Assembly: GCA_910587715.1 (NCBI GenBank)
Contig: CAJUMV010000010.1
Location: 1-64,000 of the forward strand
DNA length: 64,000 nucleotides
Source of the DNA: an uncultured Lachnospiraceae bacterium
GTDB lineage: Bacteria > Bacillota > Clostridia > Lachnospirales > Lachnospiraceae
Direction: 5' to 3'
Position 1 is the stretch's first letter, and the number at the start of each line of letters is the position of its first letter. A program made the translations under genes and the position numbers. Shown one piece after another: positions 8,903-17,072 of this stretch. The notes under the pieces were generated by a model that was not told the DNA's origin, did not search any database, and worked only from the letters and a program-made list of their open reading frames with translations.

Positions 8903-9451
8903 TTGACAAACGAAGAAAGACAACTATTAGGAAAAGCACAACGAATCAATGCATGGGATTCAAAAAAGCTGTATTATTGTGTTGGGAAAAGGCATCAGCG
9001 AAGCTGGACTGTCAAAAGAGGCGAAGTATTTTTTGTTGATTTGGGAGAGAATGTCGGAAGTGAAGAGAACAAAATACGTCCTGTTGTCATCATACAGTCC
9101 AATTCTTATAATATTTCCTCTCCAGTATTTACCTGTGCCATTATATCAACAAGCCCTGCAACAATACCAGATATCCAGATTCCTATTACTGGTACTTATA
9201 CCTACACTGATCCAAACGGAAAATCTGCAACCCTTTCAGGGACAATAGACTTGGGGCAAATTAAAACAATCGGCAAAGAGCGAATTATCTCTGCCAAAAT
9301 ATGTAAACTCTCTGCCGAAATGTCAGAATTGGATACAAAATTGCTGAATATTTTAGGTTTATCTTACATTGTAAAGAAAAAAGATAATGTCATCAGTTCT
9401 TTAAGCGGAAAAATTGATTACCTGAAAAAACAACTGAAAGACAAGGCATAA
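8903..9451 (+). CDS. PemK/MazF family endoribonuclease toxin, orphan
   Basis: Residues ~35-150 match the PemK/MazF fold: RGEVFFVDLGENVGSEENKIRPVVIIQSNSYN with the conserved G-x-x-RP-V-V-I-x-x core, then a TCAIIST strand and a GTIDLGQIKTIGKERI segment. MazF-type toxins cut mRNA at short sequence motifs. At 182 residues it is longer than the typical ~115, with a ~33-residue N-terminal extension and a C-terminal coiled coil (ISSLSGKIDYLKKQLKDKA). The TTG start follows GGAGGTG by 4-5 nt. No antitoxin gene precedes it, which is unusual; the N-terminal extension could replace one, but this is speculation. A downstream peptide gene follows on the same strand. Confidence 0.82.
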   Translation: MTNEERQLLGKAQRINAWDSKKLYYCVGKRHQRSWTVKRGEVFFVDLGENVGSEENKIRPVVIIQSNSYNISSPVFTCAIISTSPATIPDIQIPITGTYTYTDPNGKSATLSGTIDLGQIKTIGKERIISAKICKLSAEMSELDTKLLNILGLSYIVKKKDNVISSLSGKIDYLKKQLKDKA

Positions 9452-9456
9452 AACAG

Positions 9457-9486
9457 TTGACATTGCATATAGTATAGTGGTACACT
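9457..9486 (+). promoter_or_regulatory. promoter of the 25-residue peptide gene
   Basis: TTGACA (9457-9462), an 18-nt spacer and TACACT (9481-9486). It lies directly after the toxin stop codon and drives its own short transcript ending at the terminator near 9600. Confidence 0.65.
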
Positions 9487-9508
9487 TGATTTAGTTAAAG
9501 GTACAGTT

Positions 9509-9586
9509 ATGAATGGCTTGGCGGTCATTCGGATTTTTTTATCAGTTATAATGGGCTTGGCGGCTTATTGGAAACTCCCATCTTAA
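9509..9586 (+). CDS. 25-residue hydrophobic peptide (possible membrane toxin)
   Basis: The reading frame encodes MNGLAVIRIFLSVIMGLAAY followed by WKLPS and a TAA stop. Residues 3-21 form a single hydrophobic segment long enough to span a membrane, with one Arg inside. An AAAGG site lies 7 nt before the ATG, a TTGACA/TACACT promoter sits upstream, and the stop codon falls in the loop of a perfect intrinsic terminator. Together these form a compact independent gene of about 110 nt. Small hydrophobic peptides with this layout are typical of type I toxins, but I see no antisense antitoxin promoter with certainty and do not recognise the sequence. It could instead be a membrane-acting regulator. 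Confidence 0.6.
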   Translation: MNGLAVIRIFLSVIMGLAAYWKLPS

Positions 9587-9602
9587 TGATGGGAGTATTT
9601 TT
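9574..9602 (+). terminator. intrinsic terminator of the peptide gene
   Basis: ACTCCCATC and GATGGGAGT form a perfect 9-bp stem with a 5-nt loop, followed by an A and a U-run. The peptide stop codon lies in the loop. Confidence 0.9.
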
Positions 9603-10198
9603 TATGCACTGACATAGCTTACGGGCACATTTATAATTTCTGAACAAATTTCTTTCCCTGCTATATCAGCATCTGAATAACTGCTTGTCGTAACTTCTAT
9701 CCCACATTCCATTCCTTGCATATTTATGTACGTAAAATCTATTGCGGATAGTTGTTGCTCTCTCAGCATTTCCATATATTCATCATATCTGTCCAGCATT
9801 CCCTGATCTCTGAAGTTTTCAATCATTTCTTTCATTTGATCCCTTACTTCCCATTCAGGCTTGATGGTATCAATTTCCCTCTTTTGCAGAGAACAAATTG
9901 TTTCAGCCACCTTGCAATTATGCCTGATTGCTGCTGGTGATTGAGTTCTGTCTATTCCATACTTTTTGTTGATAAACTGCTTGCCCTTATCGGTAAAACA
10001 GTAGCTTTTACAACTTTCCACTTCTTTATGCTTTGGATTCACATAGCTTACTTCTTTTATCAGATGGTCTTTTATCATGTTTTTAAGCCTTGTATCCGAA
10101 ATATTAATCTTGTTTGCATCTATGCTTCTGATATTTCCTGCAGTTGCAAGTACTCTGAAAAATCGTTCATCTTTCGGATAAAACTTCTTAATGTGCAT
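9602..10198 (-). CDS. hypothetical winged-helix-like protein (198 aa)
   Basis: This 198-residue protein starts after GGGGTG with MHIKKFYPKDERFFRVLATAG. Residues ~10-75 read as a winged helix (ISDTRLKNMIKDHLIKEVSYV... SYCFTDKGKQFINKKYG). A helical, Glu-rich linker leads to a C-terminal strand-rich segment (SAIDFTYINMQGMECGIEVTT...SDADIAGKEICSEII), which resembles the C-terminus of conserved proteins of mobile elements. I cannot name a family. It is convergent with the peptide gene; its stop codon touches that gene's terminator. A role in element control is plausible from position only. Confidence 0.65.
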   Translation of the reverse strand: MHIKKFYPKDERFFRVLATAGNIRSIDANKINISDTRLKNMIKDHLIKEVSYVNPKHKEVESCKSYCFTDKGKQFINKKYGIDRTQSPAAIRHNCKVAETICSLQKREIDTIKPEWEVRDQMKEMIENFRDQGMLDRYDEYMEMLREQQLSAIDFTYINMQGMECGIEVTTSSYSDADIAGKEICSEIINVPVSYVSA

Positions 10199-10347
10199 TA
10201 AATCACCCCTTTCGTTTCTACAATTTTAGATAAAAATATTCTCTTCTAATCATTACGGGTATTCAGTTTGAAAATATTTTTAATGCCAACACTCCTGACT
10301 TATGATATATTATTACTGTTGTTTTCTTCTTTGAAGAGATAATTCAT

Positions 10348-10366
10348 AGGGAAATTCCCTTATAAT
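10348..10366 (+). promoter_or_regulatory. -10 box with adjoining palindrome
   Basis: A perfect TATAAT (10361-10366) lies directly after the palindrome AGGGAA-A-TTCCCT (10348-10360). No good -35 box is seen at 17 nt, so the promoter may need an activator, or the palindrome may be an operator of the two-gene operon that follows. Confidence 0.45.
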
Positions 10367-10378
10367 AAAGAGGTTTGT

Positions 10379-11416
10379 ATGACAAAACAGGAAATTTTAC
10401 GGGAACTTCAAGATATTAATATAGATGCTGCCAACTACATATACACCGAAAACTATGATGCACTGAATTCACTTGTCAATTCTGTATTTAAGATAGGACT
10501 CGACAAAGAAGAGTGCTTTTATGATGTCCTGAGAGCCTTTAGATTGGCAAATATGCCGTTTTCTGTTGCAGGGTATAACTATCTCTGTGAAGACCTAAAA
10601 GATGAAATCTGGGGCAAATACGAGCCTCTTATCAATGATCTTGTTATCCACAATATGAGTCTTGATGAATTTCTTTCTGACTATGGTTTTGATAATGAAT
10701 ATGATGCCCTGAATGCTTCCAATAATAAGAGAAAAATATACATAAGCACAATAAAAAAGAGAATTGAACTTATTGAAGATTATACTGAAAAATATAAGAA
10801 ACTCACAACCTTGTATGATACTGCTAATGTAACACAGATACATAGTTCTACTCATAAAGTAGATGCATTGCAAAACAGCTTCACGAATGCAGTCGTAGCA
10901 CTTGTCAAAGCGAGGGAGAAATTCTATTACTATATCAATTATGATCTTGTAGGATATGATACAGAAGACTTAAATAAAACTTTAAAGCAACAGAAAACAA
11001 ATAAAGAACGTTTTGATATGCTGAGAGGGATTACAGACAATATATTTACCACACTTCAAAATGATAGCACTGTAAATTTTAGGGATTTCTTCATCATCAA
11101 AGACAACAGAAGAGTTACATTTACATCCTATCTGACAGCAAAAGGGTTGACAGGTAGCTCTTGGTTTGACTACAAAAAATCAACCAAAAAGAAATTTGTA
11201 AAAGAAAGACATTTTTACCTGCAGATGGCCTTCTTCTTAGGATTGCCAACTTCCAACGAAATAGAAAAATTCCTAAATTTTAATGGATATACCATAAAGA
11301 GTCCATTTAAACTGTTTCCAAATTCAGATATTTATGATTATGATGTGTGCCGATACATAGATGCAGGTATTGATTACAACTTAATCAATGTGATGCTTGG
11401 CTATGAATTTATATAA
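10379..11416 (+). CDS. hypothetical protein, C-terminal helix-turn-helix-like module (345 aa)
   Basis: The function is unknown. The first ~210 residues are helical with two long charged helices (KRKIYISTIKKRIELIEDYTEK...; LVKAREKFYYYINYDLVGYD) that may form a coiled coil. Residues ~245-340 (FTSYLTAKGLTGSSWFDYKKS... FYLQMAFFLGLPTSNEIEKFLNFNGY...VCRYIDAGIDYNLINVMLGYE) closely follow the pattern of a helical C-terminal module, familiar in Firmicutes accessory proteins, that is often joined to macro-domain or nucleotide-linked effectors. That resemblance is pattern-based. The gene starts after AAGAGG and leads an operon with a membrane protein 14 nt downstream. Its placement in a mobile island makes a defence or element-regulation role conceivable. 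Confidence 0.65.
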   Translation: MTKQEILRELQDINIDAANYIYTENYDALNSLVNSVFKIGLDKEECFYDVLRAFRLANMPFSVAGYNYLCEDLKDEIWGKYEPLINDLVIHNMSLDEFLSDYGFDNEYDALNASNNKRKIYISTIKKRIELIEDYTEKYKKLTTLYDTANVTQIHSSTHKVDALQNSFTNAVVALVKAREKFYYYINYDLVGYDTEDLNKTLKQQKTNKERFDMLRGITDNIFTTLQNDSTVNFRDFFIIKDNRRVTFTSYLTAKGLTGSSWFDYKKSTKKKFVKERHFYLQMAFFLGLPTSNEIEKFLNFNGYTIKSPFKLFPNSDIYDYDVCRYIDAGIDYNLINVMLGYEFI

Positions 11417-11430
11417 AGGGGAGATTTATT

Positions 11431-12090
11431 GTGTTTGATTGGATGAAAAAACATAAAAAGCTAATTGCATTCATTATTTTTATGGTTATCTTTGGAGTAC
11501 CCTTAATCATACATATTCTGTTTAAACTTCATCCTAATATTGATTTCTTCGTTGCTGAATGGACTGCAGGAGAAATATTAAGTTACTATGGTTCAATCCT
11601 TGCATTTTTAGGAACTGTTATTTTGGGTGCATTATCCCTATACCAAAATCAGATAATCAAACAAGAATCAGACAAAAGAGCTGAACTATTGGAGCAAAGA
11701 GAACGTGAAAGCAATATGCCAAGACTCAGATTAAGACATGTTGGAAGTCAGGGAAACATACAAAAAATGCAATTAGATATAGAAAATATTTCAGAAAATA
11801 TCGCTAACGATATTGTATTATTTGATGTAAAAATCCTCTCAAACAGCAAAGAAGATTTATGGGACAAAAAATCAGCCATTCATCTTGATACAATTCAGGC
11901 AAATGATAAAGCTACTATCTATTTGGGCAATCCTGCTCTTACAGAAGATAATTGCTGTTTTAAAATGAAGATGAACTGCAACGATAAATATGGTGATATT
12001 CATTCATATAAAATATGGGCTTTTTGCAAAACAATTTCATCCATACCTCATTTCCAAATAGAAGAAATCAAAAATACTGAAACTCCCTGA
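11431..12090 (+). CDS. two-TM hypothetical membrane protein (219 aa)
   Basis: Two N-terminal membrane segments are visible (residues ~11-32 LIAFIIFMVIFGVPLIIHILF and ~48-68 LSYYGSILAFLGTVILGALS), then a charged helix (IIKQESDKRAELLEQRERES) and a ~130-residue probably beta-rich soluble domain. GTG start, with AAAGGGGAG upstream overlapping the previous stop region. It follows the 345-residue gene by 14 nt, so the two are co-transcribed. The architecture is seen in accessory-region proteins of many Firmicutes, but I know no defined function. A membrane-tethered partner of the upstream protein is the simplest reading. Confidence 0.65.
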   Translation: MFDWMKKHKKLIAFIIFMVIFGVPLIIHILFKLHPNIDFFVAEWTAGEILSYYGSILAFLGTVILGALSLYQNQIIKQESDKRAELLEQRERESNMPRLRLRHVGSQGNIQKMQLDIENISENIANDIVLFDVKILSNSKEDLWDKKSAIHLDTIQANDKATIYLGNPALTEDNCCFKMKMNCNDKYGDIHSYKIWAFCKTISSIPHFQIEEIKNTETP

Positions 12091-12110
12091 ACCTATCCAT
12101 TCAGGGAGTT
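12081..12110. terminator. bidirectional hairpin between convergent genes
   Basis: AACTCCCTGAA and TTCAGGGAGTT form a perfect 11-bp stem with an 8-nt loop. It overlaps the stop codon of the membrane protein and lies 7 nt from the end of rlmD. The minus-strand side has the better U-rich tail. Confidence 0.75.
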
Positions 12111-12116
12111 TACTAC

Positions 12117-13991
12117 TTACTCTTTATTTATCATTCCAAAATATTCCAGTGCTTCTCTAATCATCCTCTCTTTCTCCTCTGGACAGTTGGGAACTTTGTT
12201 TCCCTCTGTCTTGGTTTTATTAAAGTTCTCGCCTACATCTAAGCCACACTTTTTTTTGATTTGCGCTATGTACAGATGTGACACTTTTGTTTGATAATGC
12301 TCCCACACATAATCTTTAATTTCCTGATAGGTTGCTGTGCCGATGCATTCTCGCCTATCTGCTTCACTTAAATCAATTTCTATCTCAATCTTAGTGGATT
12401 TGCCACTTGATTTTTTACGCGACAAGAGGACGCACGTTTCCACCCCCGCCGTCCAAGGAAACTGATCAATCGCCACGCACCTTTCCGCCCTGTATCCTCT
12501 CGCCAAAAAGACCTCCAGATCCCTTGCCAGACTACTCGCCTTGCAGGAAATATACAGAATGTGCTCCACGCCGTAATCTATAATTTTCGTAAGCGCCTTC
12601 GGGTGCACGCCGTCCCGGGGCGGATCAAGGATGATCACATCAGGCATTTCTTCAATTCCGTCCAATACCTTCAGCACGTCCCCGGCAATAAATTCGCAGT
12701 TATGTAAACCATTTAGCTCCGCATTTTTCCTTGCCGCTTCCACGGCTTCCTCCACAATCTCCACGCCGATCACCTTCTTTGCCACTGGCGCCATGAGCTG
12801 GGCTATCGTGCCGGTGCCACTGTAGAGGTCGTACACAACCTTATCCCCCATGTACGCATCCGCCCTCTCACAGCCGCTTCCGCCTGCCGTTCCATCCGCC
12901 GCATTTCCAGAAGATGATATGTAGTCCAAAATATACTCCCGCGCCGTGCTGTAGAGCAGTTCCGCCCCGAGGCTGTTGGTCTGGAAAAAGGAAAACAGCG
13001 AAATCTTGAAGCGCAGCCCCAAAAGTTCCTCGTAAAAATAATCCCGCCCGTACAGAACCGTCGTCTCATCGCTATGCACCACATCCGCCGCGGAATCGTT
13101 TCTCACATGCAAAATGCCCACGATCTCGCCGTCGAGGGGCAGGGCAAGCAGACGCTCCCTCAAACCATGCAAAATCTCATTCTCAATCCCGTCCTTCTCT
13201 GATAAGACGCTCTGATCCGCCCGCACAGCCTGTCCGCATGTACCGCTCTCCCGCATCCCTGCCAGCGCGCCCGTTCTTTCTTCCGCAGTCCGCCCGGGCA
13301 CTTGGCTCGTCGTCACAAGCGCCGTCAGAATCTCTCCTGTCCTCGCCGCCCGACGCACCACGAGATGCCGCAGATAACCGGTATGCCGCAGCCTGTGATA
13401 GAAGGTCACATCCACACCCTTTTCCTGCAGCTTTTCAAAATAATCCCTGACGCAGCGCAGAATTTTCCGGTAATCCTCCTCCACGATCTGACAATCCGTC
13501 ACGGACACGATGTCATAAAAGCTCCCCCGCTTGTGCATTCCAAGGGAAAGCGGACCGTCCTTTATCTCATCCCCGAAGGTGAACTCCATCTTATTGCGGT
13601 AGCCAAAAACTACGGGGGACGCTTTTGCCTGCTCAAACAGGCATTCCCCGTCCTGCTTTTCCAGCACGGGCGCAAGCAGCCGCCGCACCTGCCCTTCTTT
13701 GATTTTCAGGCTCTCTTCATAAGGAAAAGACAAATAAGTACAGCCGCCGCAGTTTCCAAAATGGGGGCAGGGACTGCCCGTCTCTAACGTGGAAGGCTCC
13801 AATACCTCTAAAAGCCGTCCCTCATATCTTCCGTTTCTCGCCTTGTTGACGACCGCCCGCACTTTCTGCCCAGGCAGGGCGTTTTTCACCGTACAGGTGT
13901 CCTCCTTGCAAACTACAATCCCCTTGTTTGGGAAATCCATGCGTTCTACTACACCTTCTATGATCTGCCCTTTTTTCATACCGTTCTCCAT
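12117..13991 (-). CDS. rlmD: 23S rRNA (uracil-5-)-methyltransferase RlmD/RumA with element-derived tail
   Basis: RlmD/RumA-family enzymes methylate C5 of U1939 in 23S rRNA using S-adenosylmethionine. An N-terminal TRAM domain (residues ~5-65) precedes a Cys cluster (C75, C81, C84 in CPHFGNCGGC) expected to hold an iron-sulfur cluster. The SAM domain shows YDLYSGTGTIAQLMAP and DPPRDGVHPKAL, and the catalytic Cys lies in YISCKAS. The family fold ends near VETCVLLSR (~527). The remaining ~95 residues, with TYQEIKDYVWEHYQTKVSHLYIAQ, are AT-rich and resemble the tail added to RumA by integrated elements. An insert rich in Gly/Ala/Asp (~355-375) interrupts the middle. The enzyme probably stays active. 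Confidence 0.92.
   Translation of the reverse strand: MENGMKKGQIIEGVVERMDFPNKGIVVCKEDTCTVKNALPGQKVRAVVNKARNGRYEGRLLEVLEPSTLETGSPCPHFGNCGGCTYLSFPYEESLKIKEGQVRRLLAPVLEKQDGECLFEQAKASPVVFGYRNKMEFTFGDEIKDGPLSLGMHKRGSFYDIVSVTDCQIVEEDYRKILRCVRDYFEKLQEKGVDVTFYHRLRHTGYLRHLVVRRAARTGEILTALVTTSQVPGRTAEERTGALAGMRESGTCGQAVRADQSVLSEKDGIENEILHGLRERLLALPLDGEIVGILHVRNDSAADVVHSDETTVLYGRDYFYEELLGLRFKISLFSFFQTNSLGAELLYSTAREYILDYISSSGNAADGTAGGSGCERADAYMGDKVVYDLYSGTGTIAQLMAPVAKKVIGVEIVEEAVEAARKNAELNGLHNCEFIAGDVLKVLDGIEEMPDVIILDPPRDGVHPKALTKIIDYGVEHILYISCKASSLARDLEVFLARGYRAERCVAIDQFPWTAGVETCVLLSRKKSSGKSTKIEIEIDLSEADRRECIGTATYQEIKDYVWEHYQTKVSHLYIAQIKKKCGLDVGENFNKTKTEGNKVPNCPEEKERMIREALEYFGMINKE
12390..12440. other. 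probable integration junction (att) in the 3' end of rlmD
   Basis: Base composition changes abruptly here: sequence to the right is GC-rich rlmD coding DNA, sequence to the left is AT-rich island DNA. The junction falls around codons for VETCVLLSRKKSSG, where RlmD proteins normally end. The 3' end of rumA is a known integration target of integrative elements. The exact core and its second copy are not determinable because the other end is outside the window. Confidence 0.6.
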
Positions 13992-14076
13992 TTCTGACTT
14001 TGCTTATACGCGCAAAGAGGACCGCCGGGAAACTTTCATCTCCCGCCGGTCCCCTCAAATTCCTCAACGCAAAAAC

Positions 14077-14352
14077 TTATACGCCCGTATCCTCGTCGTC
14101 ATCTTCGTCCTCAAAGAAGTCGTCGTCGAAGTCATCATCAAAGTCGTCCTCAAAATCCTCCAGATAATCGGGCGTCAGGTAACGGTACACGGCATATGCA
14201 ATCGCAGCCACCGCCGCAACCGCGCCGATAATGGCAAATATCCATAAAATACTATTCTTTTTCTCCTCCTCATGTTTCCTGCCGAGAAGTTCATTCACAC
14301 CGGCATTGTCCATGATTTCATCCAATTTATTCAAAATCTCCTTTTTGCTCAT
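14077..14352 (-). CDS. small single-TM protein with acidic tail (91 aa)
   Basis: This 91-residue protein has a short helical N-terminus (MSKKEILNKLDEIMDNAG), a single membrane segment (SILWIFAIIGAVAAVAAIAY, residues ~34-56) and a strongly acidic C-terminal tail of alternating Asp, Glu and Phe. The layout matches small conserved membrane proteins of Lachnospiraceae (DUF4366-like), an assignment made from architecture only. It sits between pcrA and rlmD on the same strand, 85 nt before rlmD, and could share a transcript with it. No function is known. Confidence 0.75.
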   Translation of the reverse strand: MSKKEILNKLDEIMDNAGVNELLGRKHEEEKKNSILWIFAIIGAVAAVAAIAYAVYRYLTPDYLEDFEDDFDDDFDDDFFEDEDDDEDTGV

Positions 14353-14639
14353 CCTGTAGCCCTCTCTTTCCCATCATTTTGATCGCGTGCAAACTCGAAA
14401 AACCTTTGGTTTTCCTCGTTCGCGGGCTTCGCCCTATCATCCGCTAATCTGACAAAATTGTCTGCAGGCAGTCATTTTGCCATCTTACCGTCTGGCACGG
14501 CTCATTGCCATCGCGTACATTATACCACGTCTTTTCAGATTTTACTATATCTGAATATCTTATTTTATGAAAATTCTGTAAATTTTATTCCTATAGACAA
14601 AAATATCGGTTTACAACAGCCCGGCAGATGTCGTCGGCT
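14353..14639. other. non-coding gap with small hairpins between pcrA and the 91-aa gene
   Basis: No convincing gene is seen. The stretch contains GAAAAACC-TTT-GGTTTTCC, GGGC-TTC-GCCC and an imperfect palindrome around CTGCAGGCAG (about 14454-14478). These may end pcrA transcription or form a leader for the downstream gene; no clean U-tract terminator is visible. Confidence 0.5.
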
Positions 14640-17054
14640 TCAAACCTTCTGCAATTTCGCAAAGCCCGCGTACATAATTTTCTGCCCGGCTTCATCGAAA
14701 ACCACCGTCACCTGACTGTCTCTGGGACCGGGTTCAATCTTTAAGACCGTGCCTTCCCCGTAGCGGGCATGGCGCACCCTGTCGCCTTCCCCGTAGCCGA
14801 TTCTCCCGGACGCCGCGGCTCCGGTATTCGCAGCAGTCTGCGCGGATGCAGCGTTCCCCGCTGCGAAAGGATTGCCGCCCACCGTAACCGGCGCATTCCC
14901 CGCCCCACGCTTTTTCGGCGCTGCGTAGACCTTCTTCCGCTCCGTATACGCGCCCGGCGCCGATGCATAGGGCTTTACCGGCTCCATGTAAGGCTTTGCC
15001 GCCGCACCATAAGGCTTTACCGGCTCCGCGTATGATTTCGCCGCCCCGTAGGGTTTTGTCCGCAGAAGGCTTCTTTCCTGTGAGTCCTCCTCATAGACTT
15101 CCTCCATCCGTTTCTTTACAGGTGCGGGCGTGCCGTCCAGAAGAAGAGGCGGGATTTCCCGCACGAAACGGCTGACGGGATTGTACTGTGTCTCCCCTCT
15201 GATCATGCGCTGTTTCGCATAGGTGAGGGTCAGTTCCTCCTTCGCCCTGGTGATGCCCACATAGGCAAGCCGCCTCTCCTCCTCGATCTCCATGGGATCG
15301 TCGGAAGTGATCGTCATGTAGCTCGGGAACACACCGTCCTCCATGCCTGCCAGATAGACATGCCCAAACTCAAGCCCTTTCGCACTGTGCAGGGTCATCA
15401 GAAGCACCCGGTCGCCGTCGCCGTCCACCCGGTCGATATCCGCCACCAACGCCACTTCTTCCAGAAACCCGCTCAAAGTCGGCTCGTCATTTTCCTCCTC
15501 ATATGCCACCACTTTGCTGACCAGTTCCTCTATATTCTCCACGCGGTCCTCCGCGTCCTCCTCATCGGACTCCTTCAGTTCCTTCAGATAGCCCGTCAGG
15601 TCAAGCACATCCTTCACCAGTTCTTCCAAACTGTAAAATTCCTGCTTGCTGCGAAAACTCTGTATCATGGTCACAAAAGGCTTCAGCTTCCCCGCGCTCC
15701 TGCCGATCGTCATAATCTGATCCGCCTCCGTGAGCGCGTCAAAGAAACTGATATTTCTCTCATCCGCGTACTCCTGCACCCGCACGATGGTTGCAGCGCC
15801 GATGCCGCGTCTGGGCACGTTGATGATACGCTTCACCGCCACGTCGTCCCTGCCGTTATCAATGGTTTTTAGGTAGGCGAGCACATCCTTAATCTCCCGT
15901 CTGGAATAGAAGTTTGTGCCGCCGACCACGTCATAGGGAATGCCCTCCATAATAAAACGCTCTTCCAGAAGGCGCGCCTGCGCGTTGGTGCGGTAGAGCA
16001 CGGCGCACTCCCCGTAGGAGAACTGTCCCTTTCTCTTCTTTCTCGCCACATCCCCGGCAATGTATTCCGCCTCCTCATAGGCGGTGTCAAACTGCCGGAA
16101 ACCGATGCGCGCGCCCTCGCCCTGATCCGTCCAGAGCGCCTTTTCCTTTCGCCGCGTGTTATTTTTAATCACAGCATTGGCGGCGTCAAGCACCGTCTGG
16201 GTGGATCGGTAATTCTGTTCCAGCCTGACCACGAAGGCATCCGGGTATACCTTCTCAAAATCGAGAATGTTGCGGATATTCGCCCCTCTGAACTTGTAGA
16301 TCGACTGGTCGTCGTCTCCCACCACGCACAGATTCCGGTGTCCTGCCGCCAAAAGTCTGATCAGCTCAAACTGAGCGGTGTTGGTGTCCTGATACTCGTC
16401 CACCATAATATACTGAAACCGTTCCTGATAAGATTTCAGCACCTCGGCGTCCGCCTTGAAAAGTTCCACCGTCTTCATGATGAGATCGTCGAAATCCAGC
16501 GCGTTATTTTTTTTCAAAGTCGCCTGATACTCCCGGTACGCCTTGGCGATTTTGCCGCCGTTGTAGTCGTAACCATTCTGCATCTCGTACTCCTGCGGGT
16601 CGATCAGTTCGTCCTTTGCGGAGGAGATGGCGCTCATGATCGTGCGCTCCTTGAGCATCTTCGTGTCGATCTGCAGCTTCTTGCAGACTTCCTTCATAAT
16701 GCCTTTCTGGTCGTCGGTATCGTAAATCGTAAAATGATTGTCGTAGCCGAGACGGTCTATGTAGCGGCGCAAAATCCGCACGCAGGTGGAGTGGAACGTG
16801 GAAACCCAAATCTGCTCCGCGCCGAAGCCCACGATCTTGTCCACGCGCTCCCGCATCTCCCCCGCCGCCTTGTTGGTGAATGTGATCGCCAAAATATGAT
16901 AGGGCGCCACACCCGCCCTATCGATCAGATATGCCACCCTATGTGTTAAAACTCTGGTCTTGCCGGAACCTGCGCCCGCCAAAATCAGAACAGGACCTTC
17001 GGTCTGCATGACCGCCTGCCTCTGCCTCTCATTTAAAGTATCATATATACTCAT
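14640..17054 (-). CDS. pcrA: ATP-dependent DNA helicase PcrA/UvrD
   Basis: This is a superfamily 1A 3'-5' helicase acting in repair and in clearing proteins from DNA. Visible motifs are Q-motif LNERQRQAV, Walker A AGAGSGKT (residues 26-33), VDEYQDTN (Walker B), GDDDQSIYKFRGA, LEQNYRS, LMTLHSAKGLEF and VGITRAKEELTL. At 804 residues it is slightly longer than typical (~740); the excess lies in a low-complexity region (~675-750) of repeated KPY-A/M-x units. The C-terminus has the GDRVRHARYGEGTVL Tudor-like fold that contacts RNA polymerase in PcrA. It starts at ATG 17054 after AAGGAT. It stands in line with an SPFH gene 18 nt upstream. Confidence 0.95.
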   Translation of the reverse strand: MSIYDTLNERQRQAVMQTEGPVLILAGAGSGKTRVLTHRVAYLIDRAGVAPYHILAITFTNKAAGEMRERVDKIVGFGAEQIWVSTFHSTCVRILRRYIDRLGYDNHFTIYDTDDQKGIMKEVCKKLQIDTKMLKERTIMSAISSAKDELIDPQEYEMQNGYDYNGGKIAKAYREYQATLKKNNALDFDDLIMKTVELFKADAEVLKSYQERFQYIMVDEYQDTNTAQFELIRLLAAGHRNLCVVGDDDQSIYKFRGANIRNILDFEKVYPDAFVVRLEQNYRSTQTVLDAANAVIKNNTRRKEKALWTDQGEGARIGFRQFDTAYEEAEYIAGDVARKKRKGQFSYGECAVLYRTNAQARLLEERFIMEGIPYDVVGGTNFYSRREIKDVLAYLKTIDNGRDDVAVKRIINVPRRGIGAATIVRVQEYADERNISFFDALTEADQIMTIGRSAGKLKPFVTMIQSFRSKQEFYSLEELVKDVLDLTGYLKELKESDEEDAEDRVENIEELVSKVVAYEEENDEPTLSGFLEEVALVADIDRVDGDGDRVLLMTLHSAKGLEFGHVYLAGMEDGVFPSYMTITSDDPMEIEEERRLAYVGITRAKEELTLTYAKQRMIRGETQYNPVSRFVREIPPLLLDGTPAPVKKRMEEVYEEDSQERSLLRTKPYGAAKSYAEPVKPYGAAAKPYMEPVKPYASAPGAYTERKKVYAAPKKRGAGNAPVTVGGNPFAAGNAASAQTAANTGAAASGRIGYGEGDRVRHARYGEGTVLKIEPGPRDSQVTVVFDEAGQKIMYAGFAKLQKV

Positions 17055-17072
17055 GCCAATTTATCCTTACTT

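Noticed and set aside
8949..9248. 99-residue open frame overlapping the PemK/MazF-like gene
   Set aside because: It lies wholly within the toxin gene in another frame, and its composition fits a shadow frame.
1..12400. Conjugation or phage structural genes in the island
   Set aside because: No relaxase, type IV secretion, capsid, portal or terminase signature is visible in this part; they may lie outside the window.
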